A stretch of 64,000 bases of DNA, taken from Gnetum montanum (taxonomy: Eukaryota; Streptophyta; Gnetopsida; Gnetales; Gnetaceae). The notes under the pieces are model-generated. The model had not been told where the DNA came from and ran no database searches. It saw only the letters and a list, made by a program, of their open reading frames with translations. Each line of letters opens with the position of its first letter. The stretch's first letter is position 1. Made by a program: the position numbers and the translations under genes. Below, piece by piece: positions 54,644 to 64,000 of the stretch. The DNA lies in contig MNCI01035706.1 of assembly GCA_015680685.1 (NCBI GenBank), positions 9,310 through 73,309 on the forward strand. Direction: 5' to 3'.

Positions 54644-57150
54644 ATGTCTTCTTCTCACAAGAGCAACTCACCACCTAGGGATCATACAAAGGAAAATCGA
54701 CAATTAAAAACACATAGCCGAAATCAACCAAGTCCTCAACAATACTGGATAGTTTATACTCATCCCGATGAGTATATTCTAGACTTTACCTTTATCCTTC
54801 ATCAAGATCAATAGATGCACTGGAGAGATTTGGAAGGTAACATCGTGTTACCTCCAGATCGATCAGTCCCAAACATGCTCCTCCGTGCTTTGGCACAAAT
54901 TGGCATGACACAGCTTTATGCTGAATACGTTATGGGTGATTTTGACATGAGGGATTACCATCCCACAGAAGCAAAACATATAAGGGACTCAAGGTAGGAG
55001 AGCCAACATACACTGATGAAGGGCAAAGGTCCGCACGTCCTTAGTGAAATAGGAGATGAGGAACCCATCATCACAGGTTCTCCAACAAATGATGTTCCCC
55101 TTCCTAACGATGGTGAGGAGGCTGGGTATCAGAACCTATGATCAACGATACACAACCCTGGTTCTGATGCCCATGAACACCAACTGTTCACAGAAGGAAC
55201 AACAACAAAAGACAAGGACGAGCACTTAGATCTTCATCATGATTGGGGCCAAAGCCATAGAAGAGAAGGTAAGAAACATCGTCATGGCGATGGTTCTCCT
55301 TCTTCTTCCCCTTCTTCACATCACTCACCCTCTCCTTCCACCTCTGGGTGCAATCATGAAGAGCATAATGGAGAGGATAAAAGTAAGAGAAATGAAAAAC
55401 CTTGATGAGAGAGTCGAGAGAGAGGACAAGGGCATGAACAAAGGGAAAGTAGGGAACAACGCAGACATCACAGGCATCATGAAAGAGATGATCATGATGA
55501 GCCCCTACTTGCAACCCGAAGTATGCTTGACATAATGGAGGCAGTTAGGATTCCAACAAGGCACCAAAAGGACAGTCGGATCAAGCGTTTAGACATGAAC
55601 AATATCCCACTTTTTGAAGGGGGATACAACGCTGATCTGCAACATCATTTAGAGGCATTCCACGATGCTTGTGCCTTGCAGAATATAGAAAAAGAGTGGT
55701 AGAAACTTAAGTTGTTCCCCAAGACACTCACCAAAGAAGCAGAGAGTTGGTACCGGTCCTTAGAATCGGAAACCATTAGGAGTAGGAGTACGATGCTAGA
55801 ACTCTTCAACGATAAGTATCAAACGTACTCCAAAGTGTCTAATTTGTGTAATCAGATCCAAGGATGGAAGCAAGGTATTCATGAGTTGGATGTTGCCATG
55901 GCTCGCTACTACACATTGTTACATCATTGCCCAGGCCATGGATATGCTCAGCGAGATCAACTTTGCCACATCGTGGATGGGCTACGGCATGAAATTAGAA
56001 GAACCCTTGGGACTTATGCCCAAGGGAGACTATCACAACTTAGAGCCCATGAAGTACATAGCTTGTTGGAACAAGTAGCAAAAGAAGAAGGTGAGCTACG
56101 CAAAAGGGAAAGTGCTGAAGAATACAACCACGATCCCTCCCTTCAAAAGAAGGAAGTGAAATTTTGTGATGAGGAGGATGAGTCACCACTGGAAGAGTTG
56201 GTGAATCGGAAAACCTTGCCGATCCAAAAATTAACAACATAAGTATCGGCTAAGATGGACCAACTTTGGGATTCCTTAGACTCAAGACTTGAAAATGTCT
56301 TGAAAATCGTAGAAGAGTCTAAGGAGGAACGAAGTAGTGACAAAGGTAAGACAAAGTCGAGAGATTTAGGCCTTGCACATAACAAGGGTAAGGGAAAAAT
56401 TACTATCTCTGATGAGGTTGTGGAATCAGACACAAACGATGATGGTGGTTGTGAGATCTGCCATTATGACCATCCTAAGGGATGTTGTCCAATCATCTCA
56501 CATTTACAGGAGTCAGGGGTGTATGCACTTAATCCAAGACTCAACCAATGGCAAACACCCTGAGGGTTACCTTATCCTCAAGGTAATCCAAGGCAGTTCC
56601 ACCAACCGTTAACGTATTATCCAAGTGGAACTCCACCACAATCCATCAGGCAACATCAACAGTGGCAATATCCATAGTCATGGGGGATGCCACTGCCGAA
56701 ACAACAATACCCTTACCGGTAGCCCGATCCATATGGATATTATGTGTAGCAACCGATTTCTCCAAGTGACTCTATGGGTCACACAACTCCCCAACGTCAC
56801 TACCAAGTTCGGGAGTACTTTAGGAGGACTCCTTCTCCTCTGGGAGACATTCCACATTCATTCCATCCTCCTAATCCATCTGCACCTCTTCCACCTGTAG
56901 TTCCCACAACACTTCCTGCTCCAACAATGCAAGGGAAAATCCCCACTCAATCGCAGCAACGCCACGCTGCGAGAGTTATAAATATTCAACTCGCTGCTAG
57001 TTTTGACAACTGTAAAAAGAGAAGACATTTCTTCAGAACCAAAAGCCCAGACAAGCTCTCACAACAACAAGTGGCTAAGCCCATGTACACGCCTCCACCA
57101 TCTAACACTTCGGAGCACCCTTCAGTTCAAAATCAGAGCTTAACGTAGAC
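54644..57150 (+). pseudogene. gag of element Y
   Basis: The ATG at 54644 (MSSSHKSNSPPRDHTKENRQ) runs with one stop into MHWRDLEGNIVLPPDRSVPN (54815). A hydrophilic H/D/S-rich part follows, then the gag core in one open frame from 55712 to 56242 (FPKTLTKEAESWYRSLESET, KYQTYSKVSNLCNQIQGWKQ, CPGHGYAQRDQLCHIVDGLR). The knuckle CEICHYDHPKGCC (CX2CX3HX4C) is near 56452, followed by a P/Q-rich tail (56774-57148). The knuckle spacing CX2CX3HX4C is the one found in Athila/Tat gag. Broken by about five stops, so not functional as is. Confidence 0.88.
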
Positions 57151-57154
57151 GGTT

Positions 57155-57529
57155 ATGTTAACACATACCGTAATCGACTGGATCAAGGTAGGCCACCTTC
57201 CTAGGAAACTAATTGACCCTGGGAGTCCCTTAATCTATTTACAAATCACCGAGAATGAACCACATAAGGCTCTTCTTAACTCAGGTTCAGGAGTCAACCT
57301 AATTTCACGAGAGATGTATCACACTTGGAACCTACCCCAACTTAAGAAGAGCAACATTCAACTAGAGTTGGCAGACCAGTCCATCACCATTCCCTTGGGA
57401 TTGGTGGAGGACATCGTTACCACTATGTGTGGTTGGTCCTACCCAACTGATTTCCTGGTGATTGAAGTAAACAAAAATAAAGGGAAGTTCCCAATTAGAA
57501 TGGGAAGGGCATGGCTGAGTACAGTATAG
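57155..57529 (+). pseudogene. Retropepsin-like protease of element Y, active-site Asp lost
   Basis: An open frame of 124 codons follows gag. It shows HKALLNSGSGVNLISREMY, then IQLELADQSITIPLGLVEDI and the C-terminal PTDFLVIEVNKNKGKF / MGRAWLSTV. This is the aspartic protease fold of plant Ty3 elements (usually LLDSGSGVNLI, then ADxSxxxPxGxxEDV, then PVDFxVLD, then LGRPFLAT). The catalytic Asp is Asn (AAC at 57278-57280), one G-to-A change, so it is inactive. After it the frame decays with no RT. Confidence 0.88.
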
Positions 57530-59550
57530 GATCTGCGATCTTTCCTTGGAAATTTCTAAGGTAAATATTTATGGAAAGATCGAGAAGAGGAAAGTTCCAT
57601 GCATCACATACAGTGATTCATCGAGTGATGACATGGAGGAAATACCTCCATGTAACAGGTGTGCCCTTGAAACTTTGAAACAACGATGCCTATATGTAGC
57701 AACCACACAAGTTGTAGACACTCCGTGATTGACAGCTACTCGAAAGAGCAAACAAATATGCATGGAACAAACTGAGGAGACAAACCATGCCAATAATAAT
57801 GAAGGCATAGATACGTTGGAATATGAGCGTCATCAATTGGAAGAAGTTGGACACTTCGTAGAAATTCAAATAGACGCTCATTATTTTGGATCTTTCCCTT
57901 TCCACTCAGTCATGGGGGAGATGGCCACCTATGCTAACCATATGGGGCCCTCAGTTCTTTTTAAGTTTTTGTTTTACACGTTTTTGTTTTACACATTTTT
58001 TTGACAAGTTTTTGTTTTACACGTTTTTGTCTTACACATTTTTGTTTTACAAATTTCTTTAACTTTTCTTGTTTTGGTTTTACAACATCGTTATAGTTTT
58101 TCATTTTTGTGTGTGTGTTTGTGTGTTATCCACCCTGTAAGTTTTTCACCCACTAAGTGTTCTTCGTGATGGTATGAACTGGTTTCATATTGATTGCTAA
58201 TATTTGGTTTTTACCTTTAAGTCATGATGTTGATACTAAGGTATGTTTCTTTTGATATGGTAGGCAATGAGTTGACTTCATCCATCCATCCACCAGTTTC
58301 TATGGTCTCTCTCGGCTTGGAATTGTACAGTCCCCTTCCTAATAAGAACTATTAATGAATCGGTGACTGGGCATTTCTTAAACTAAGGAAGGACTCAAGG
58401 ATTGAAAAGGGTGTGACTTCAAGGGAACTTGATGCTTTTGTGTTGGCCATTCTCTTGGGTTCTTGGATGTTTTCTTCTTGAGTTTTCTTATCATTCTGAT
58501 GTTATCCAATTATTAGAAGCTGAGACAATAAAATTAACAAAGTATTTGCATGGTATGGTTCTCACGCATAAAAATACAAAACACAAAACAAACAAACAAA
58601 CAAACAAAAAAAAGAAAGAGAAAAAAGAGGAGAAAAAAGTGAGAATTCAAAGCACACCCCTTAGATGAAATAATTCCTTGGGCTACAAGCACTAGTTATG
58701 GAACTAAAAATGTTCCCTCTAACTAAGGCCCTTCTCGCTTCCCATTCTCTCCTTGTTTCGTCGGAATGGTGGTGACTCTTGGAGATGGCATTCTTGTTGC
58801 TTCAAGAGGATGGTTTGGCCAAATGCATTAATGCAAAGTCACTGGAAGTGGTTTGTTTGAGGCTAGAGTTGGAATGAGATTTACCAAGTCACCTTAATCA
58901 TGAAATCCACAAGGGGCTGTACACCACCTTGTTCTTGGGATTCCATTCCATTCTCTTCTCTCCATCCTTCTCTCCATTATTCACCTCATTTTCGGTTGTA
59001 TTATTAGTGTATATCTTGGTAGATGCATTGTTTTCTTTTAAGTAAATTCTTACGGTTAAGTCTTTAACTCTTGTTCCAAAGGACATTCCCAGAGCCTATG
59101 GACTCGTTGAATGTGGGTTTGTTAGGGCAGTAAGGGCATGAGCCTGCTTTCGGGAGGACCCACTGACATTTCTATTTGATGCACCAGTTAAACTCTTTTC
59201 CTTAACATTTTGCAATTAATTTTATTTTGTTCATTTCCATCTTGACATCCATTCCATCAATGCCATAGTTTTCCCTTTTTATCTATCTTTCTTATTTCTT
59301 TTCTTTCTCCATTCTAATGCTACTGGAGGTTCGCGATTAGTCATGGGGGTACGGGGCCTGATTTTTTCGATTTTCTCCTAGCCCTGATTTTTTTGATTTT
59401 TTCCTAACCCCTACACCTTCGGTAGTTACCATTAATACATCTCCAGACTCGCAATCAGCCATACCACAACCTAGCCAATGGACTTACACCGAAGCAAGGT
59501 ATCAACTACATTGAAATTCATTTACCCTTACTAATATACGACTATGTTGT
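57530..59550 (+). other. Non-coding interior of element Y with simple repeats
   Basis: No RT, RNase H, integrase or coiled-coil ORF. It holds about six tandem units of gtttttgttttacac type (57962-58060), an (aaac)n tract (58576-58605), a duplicated gattttttcgattttctcctagccc unit (59361-59410) and an extra polypurine-tract copy at 59338-59351. Confidence 0.7.
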
Positions 59551-59558
59551 GTGTGTAG

Positions 59559-59726
59559 ATGGCAATCATACAACAACGGATTGGATCTAGAGTAAACACT
59601 TGGAATGGAGCAGAGCTGAAGCAACTATGCAAGGAGCAAGATCGATGGTGCACTTATCGATGGACAATGAAAGACGCAATCTTGGTGTTGGTAGCAGCAA
59701 CACTTCTTTCTCTTTCTCTCTCTTAG
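59559..59726 (+). CDS. 55-residue ORF with C-terminal membrane segment, before the 3' LTR of Y
   Basis: ATG directly follows a splice-acceptor-like tgttgtgtgtgtAG. The frame is open for 55 codons to TAG: MAIIQQRIGSRVNTWNGAEL, then KQLCKEQDRWCTYRWTMKD, then the hydrophobic tail AILVLVAATLLSLSLS. Athila and some Tat elements carry an env-like ORF at this place, sometimes reached by splicing; this could be its end, or chance. Unusually for this element it has no stop or frameshift. Not long enough to judge by codon use. Confidence 0.35.
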   Translation: MAIIQQRIGSRVNTWNGAELKQLCKEQDRWCTYRWTMKDAILVLVAATLLSLSLS

Positions 59727-59903
59727 CTACCAACTAAGGCCTGATGTCAATGTAATAAGGTGTTCACTCTTGTTGTCATGAACACTAGTTTTGTCAAGTC
59801 TTGTAATGATGATCCATTCACAAGTCATCCCATTAGTCCCATTCAGTCAATAATCCCATACCTTTCCAATATTTTGTAAGGAACTTGAGGATGAGTTTTC
59901 ATT

Positions 59904-59917
59904 TAGTCATGGGGGTA
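59904..59917 (+). other. Polypurine tract of element Y
   Basis: TAGTCATGGGGGTA immediately before the 3' LTR. An identical 14-base copy stands at 59338-59351. Confidence 0.88.
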
Positions 59918-60988
59918 TGATGAGACGTGATATCGCATGGGCCATGATATTGCGCACACGATATCGTGGCCACCGTGATATCACATCCCATGCAATATCG
60001 CGTCGTCCCCTGCGACATCGTGTACACAATACGCGATATCGCGGTGTGCTATCATATTTATAAATAAGAGGTGGCTCTCCCTTGTTTCCTCATCCTAGGC
60101 TAAACAGTAGGGACACTTTGGCAGATTGATCACTCCAGAGATAGAATATTTTCCATGTGCCCGTAGTAGGAGTCCTAAAGTGAACGGATCTCTATTCGAG
60201 CAACATTGTACCTGAACACAAGTTGTGTACGGCAATAAAGACAAACTTCCTGGATAAACCTTGCAGTGCATGGAATAGGATTTTATTTCATGTTATTTAT
60301 TGCTTTCTCTTAGTAATGCAGAATGAGTACGACTTGATTACAAGCATCTAAGGATGTGTACGGATAGTGAAGGAATGGATGCTCATCGCAACGCAGAATG
60401 AGTACGACTTGATTGCGAGCATCTCAGTGTGATTACTTGGTAACCCAGTGGCGTATCTTAGATCTGCGCTTGGTAATCCTAGTGGTATTTATGCACCAGG
60501 ATGTGTATGGATAATCAAGGAATCGGCTGCTCATCGCACTTAGGCTAGATTAGCTTTCTCAACCCTTTCCTCCTAGTTAAGTGCCTCAGTACGACCACTT
60601 CGAGCATGTGCGTTACGCGTGGGATTCCAACAATGATTAGCATTTGGTAACCATGGTTGCATCGGTTCAGGGTGTGTACAGTAAGTGGGAATGGATGCTG
60701 ACACTAGGTTAATTTAGACTAGTTCATTAGTTAGAGTTAGCAATTAGTTTCTCAACCCTTCACCTCAATAGCATAGGAGATAAAACTGAAAAACATATAA
60801 AAATCATATACCTCAGACCTACTTAACCATACACCATGACAACTACAAGTAATTTTGGAAAGACAACGAATGATTAACCCTAAGTGTTCCATGGGGCATG
60901 TAGGCACTTAGTCTGCGGAGTTCGACCAAATCGTGCGTGCTACGCTCGTTTCGTATGGTTGAGTGTAGGGGTACCTCGCCACTCATCA
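59918..60988 (+). repeat. 3' LTR of element Y
   Basis: 1,071 bp, from TGATGAGACGTGATATCGC to CTCGCCACTCATCA. It is 27 bases longer than the 5' LTR; the extra bases lie in the array of palindromic GATATC words upstream of the TATA box (60053-60070). Confidence 0.93.
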
Positions 60989-60993
60989 TGCTT
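60989..60993 (+). repeat. Right target-site duplication of element Y
   Basis: TGCTT, pair of 53449-53453. Confidence 0.92.
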
Positions 60994-61652
60994 AAAGAGA
61001 GATATGAAGTAATTGAATAACTAATTTAATTTAACTAACTAACTAATCTTTAATTAGTCCTAACATAAGCATATGGTCCCACTTTCTGTACATGTCCTGA
61101 ACCCACATATCCACTGTTGGGTTACCAAGTGCTACACTACTAGGCATACCAAGCAATAATGCTACTAGGATTACCAAGCAAATACGTGTTACACTCGAAG
61201 CAATCATACTATGTAGTTAATCTATCTAGCTTATCTTGCTTAATTATTAAAAACATTGAAGAAATAACCAAAAGCATCAAATTCATGAATAAAATATATA
61301 AACTATCCTGGATGTTGTAAGGTATATTAAGAAGCTCACCTTTATTGCCCCACACACTATCATGCTTAGGTATAACAGTGCTCAAATAAAGATCTGTATA
61401 TTTAATGACTCCTATTACGTGTACTTGGGAAAATAATGTAAGAACTAAAAGAGTTTGACTACTACTATGCCTTCTAATTCCCATAAACTCAGCCAAGAGG
61501 TCATATTTATAGTTTTTGCTTTAGGGCTACATCAATGAGGCCCCGTAGATGTAGCAAACGCTATGTCAACATAGCCCTGTCGATGGGGCAACACCATGTA
61601 AAAGGGGCCCTATCGACAAGGGCCCATCAATGTGACACTTTGATGCACATCA
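60989..61652 (-). repeat. 3' LTR of Z, proximal piece
   Basis: Continuation of 53215-53453 beyond Y. The U3 (61530-61652) carries GTTGAC / ATCGAT-like words as in X. R/U5 carries TTTATTGCC-type and AAATAAAGATC stretches matching X on the minus strand. Confidence 0.85.
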
Positions 61653-61929
61653 TACCCCCACAATTGAATGAAAACTTGTCCTCCAGTTTCTTTACAAAAT
61701 TGGGAAGGTATGGGATTATTGATTGACCCTTAACAAAACAAATTGACTTGACAAAAATGAGTGCCTAAGTGTACGAATCAACACATTACAAAAATCGTGG
61801 TGTTCATGACAAAAAATTAAACATAATGACATGACTACAAAAAAAGTGGACAACACATCCTCTGATTACATGAAAGTGGTGGAGAAGATCAAATAGTCCT
61901 AGGCAATGGTGGCTCCTAAGGTTGTAAGG

Positions 61930-64000
61930 AACCTTTGTCAGCTTCAGGCACGTGTGGTAGCTGAGGCGACTATGGCTATCCTACTGTAACTACAACCTAT
62001 GGTAGAAGGTGAAAGGCATCAAGTAATGCCTTTATCTTCTTCTCCTTATTCTAGGGATCATTCCTAGTCCACATGAAATCACCATTGTGAGCTAGAATGA
62101 GGACATCCCATGGATAGGGCATTATTGGGAACATTTTCTTTACATTGGTAAACCAAGTAGCAAACTATTTGCATTCAATGTTAAATGCCCTGACTACATT
62201 CTATAACTCTTGGTAATCATTCATCCTCCTGGCCAAGTTCTTAGTAGTTGAACATTGATTAGTGAGTCGTGCCTTGAAAACTTCAAGTTTAGCATTTTCC
62301 ACCATAAGCTTTTCCTTAGTGTCCTTGTGATGCTTGAACTTGGCCTCGTACATCAAGTATGAGCTGGCCACCTACTTTGCTAATTCATACTACAACTATT
62401 TGATAGTCAACATGGCCAGATTTGCATAACGAAGATTAGCAAGGTCCATGTACTCTGTCATATCCTTGATTTGCAAGTCCTTCATGCAGATTTCTACTTT
62501 GTTGTTTACATTTATCCCATCAATGATGGGTTGCAACAACTCTTTTCATTACTAGAGTTTCTAGAGGGTTTCATTCACTTTTGCCTTCACCAACTAGATG
62601 TGTTTTTCATTTACTTTTTTTTTTGTAGACCAACCAGTTCTCTGTAATGATCCTTGACTCTCTTAAATTTGAGAGCCTCTGATTTCTAGGTGGCTACCTT
62701 GATTGCAATATTTTGGCGAAGAGCATGAACTTTCTCCATGGAGAGATTTCTATTTACTAGTGCCAATCTCCTCAATTCCATGTTTTCTCTGGCCAGTTGC
62801 TCCTACTATTGATGGATGAAGTTTGTTAATTGTTCTTTGTGCACATCAACATTTCATAGGCGATGGTTCTCTACAGTCAATTGTACATTCTCCTAGTGGG
62901 TCTGATCCAAGGCCTTCTAAATCTTGTGCTGTGTGGCCTCTACCAAGGATAGATAGAATACTACCATCTCCATTGCATCTTAAACTCCTTTGAGTTTGAT
63001 ATGACGCTGTTCCACAACTTCATCTCTTGGTATTGTCGAGTTGAGGAATGTGGGGTTGGCAATCTGGGCTCTTAATTCAACAACTTGGGTAGCCAAGCAT
63101 TCATTCAGTTCCTTGGCTATTTTGAGTTGTCCTTCCAAGATTATGTTCTTGCTCCTTGCCTCTAGTAACTTCGACTGGGTTGTACTAATTTTTCAGAAGG
63201 TTAAAGACATCTGAAAGTGGTTGCTTGATTCCCACAAGTTGATCCAGTAGTTCTTGATGTTGTGATGTGTTTATTCTACTACTTGTCATTTCTACAAAGA
63301 TCTACACATCCTTGAGTGCAGTGATGTCTAGTGCAAATGTCATAGGTGCGTTGAGCATTTTGAAAATCCAATCAACGACCACTTATGCTGCTATCTCTTG
63401 CCCTTGGTATTGCATCACCAATACTGTTGACCCCTCACCCTTCTCCAAGTGCATTAAGAAGGTTGCAGGGTTTCCAGAGATTTCTGGGAGTGACTGTTGT
63501 TTTGCGAGAGATACTATAAACTATCTGATAATTAGATTCAACCTCGTAGGAAGCTACATTCTTTGGGCCAAGAAAATAGATCCAACCCCACCCATCAAAC
63601 TAATTGTTTGGGCCACCTCATTAAGGTGACTCATTATTGGTTTGTATATGGATGGGTCCTTGCCACTTGTGCCTACTTGTTGCTCTTGTTCACTTAAGAT
63701 CTACTCCTACTATTCACACAACCATTAGGTAGTTGCAATGATGTCTGGCATAGTTGTTTGAGTGGCAAGTGGAGGTGGTGGTTGCTGCTCCTCTTCTTAG
63801 ATAGTGATTGTAGGTGTCTTATCATTCATCATTTCTGCTTAGTTGGTAGCTAGAATAGTCCTAACTGTATCATTGGTCTAACAGGCTATCCCTCGCCTTC
63901 AACAAAGTTTCTTGATGAGGCATGGGAAGGGGAGTGCCTTCTTTGCATGTTCATTTTCTTTAAATTATTTCTCCATCTCTAGATAGATCAGTTATGGAAG
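61930..64000 (-). pseudogene. Second (coiled-coil) ORF of element Z, decayed
   Basis: The minus strand repeats the blocks of the W ORF with many stops: PFPCLIKKL (63905-63932), MTEYMDLANLRYANLAMLTI (about 62405-62465), and FATWFTNVKKMFPIMPYPWD (about 62108-62168). Between them lies a K/E/Q-rich coiled-coil region (62500-63250). Order and spacing agree with W at 46830, 45330 and 45040. Homology to W shows that this ORF is a stable part of the element family and not a one-time capture. The N-terminus is right of the window. Confidence 0.72.

Larger units (their letters stand above)
53454..60988 (+). mobile_element. Element Y: complete LTR retrotransposon with gag and protease only
   Basis: 7.5 kb with TGCTT target duplications. 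5' LTR 53454-54497, primer site from 54499, gag 54644-57150, protease 57155-57529, non-coding region with simple repeats, a small spliced-looking ORF at 59559-59726, polypurine tract 59904-59917, 3' LTR 59918-60988. No RT, RNase H or integrase. In about 250 aligned bases of U3/R after the TATA box I count 12 differences between the LTRs, 11 of them transitions, as expected after cytosine methylation decay. It is the youngest layer, inserted in Z. Confidence 0.92.
53215..64000 (-). mobile_element. Element Z: LTR retrotransposon with the coiled-coil ORF, runs out of window
   Basis: Minus strand. Its 3' LTR is split by element Y into 53215-53453 and 60989-61652; joined, it is about 900 bp. It starts TGATGTGCATC after the polypurine tract (61653-61663, TTGTGGGGGTA) and ends ...CTCATCA at 53215. 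The interior from 61664 to the window end carries a decayed copy of the second ORF of W. Gag, 5' LTR and primer site should lie beyond 64000. It is inserted in X downstream of the X gag. Confidence 0.82.

Overview
This is nuclear DNA from a seed plant with a large, repeat-filled genome. Giant introns packed with old non-LTR retrotransposons suggest a gymnosperm such as a conifer, but that is inference; no marker fixes the species. I recognise one host gene. Nearly everything else is retrotransposon sequence, mostly decayed by stop codons, frameshifts and deletions.

Host gene: on the minus strand a gene for a type-2 phosphatidylserine decarboxylase (PSD2/PSD3-like, with C2 and EF-hand domains) starts at 40207 and runs left out of the window. 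Ten exon segments are visible, each with GT/AG borders and family-typical residues: 39989-40207, 39801-39880, 27221-27245 (a 25-bp microexon), 26216-26290, 25421-25489, 24223-24315, 23984-24034, 23842-23874 (uncertain, runs into an assembly gap), 16484-16639 and 16193-16277. The catalytic exons lie beyond position 1. Intron 2 is 12.6 kb, the intron after the gap is about 7 kb, and the last visible intron exceeds 16 kb.

1-41 kb (gene and introns): at least eight copies (A-H) of an L1-type LINE family sit in the introns. Copy D (9813-16026) looks full length, with a 17-bp target-site duplication; copy C (7913-8639) is a short 5'-truncated copy with a perfect 17-bp duplication. After endonuclease, reverse transcriptase and zinc finger, the copies that reach far enough carry a charged coiled-coil segment and a small conserved C-terminal block. 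Also present are an RTE-type LINE end, two pieces of another non-LTR family, and two tRNA-derived SINE-like copies, one holding a LINE tail.

41-64 kb (upstream of the gene): a four-layer nest of related LTR elements with ends TGATG...CATCA. Three internal ends carry a primer site resembling the tRNA-Asp type of plant Tat/Athila Ty3 elements, or show the G-rich polypurine tract. X (+, 5' LTR at 41486) is interrupted in gag by W (-, 43866-52244, duplication GTTGT). Further right X is interrupted by Z (-, from 53215 past the window end). The LTR of Z is split by Y (+, 53454-60988, duplication TGCTT). No reverse transcriptase or integrase was seen in the nest. Y has gag plus a mutated protease. 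W has gag plus a second, coiled-coil ORF where pol would be, and Z carries the same second ORF.

The most unusual items are this gag-plus-coiled-coil element type with an LTR-like promoter in front of the second ORF, the C-terminal extension of the LINE family, and two LINE copies sharing the same mutated polymerase motif (YxDN).
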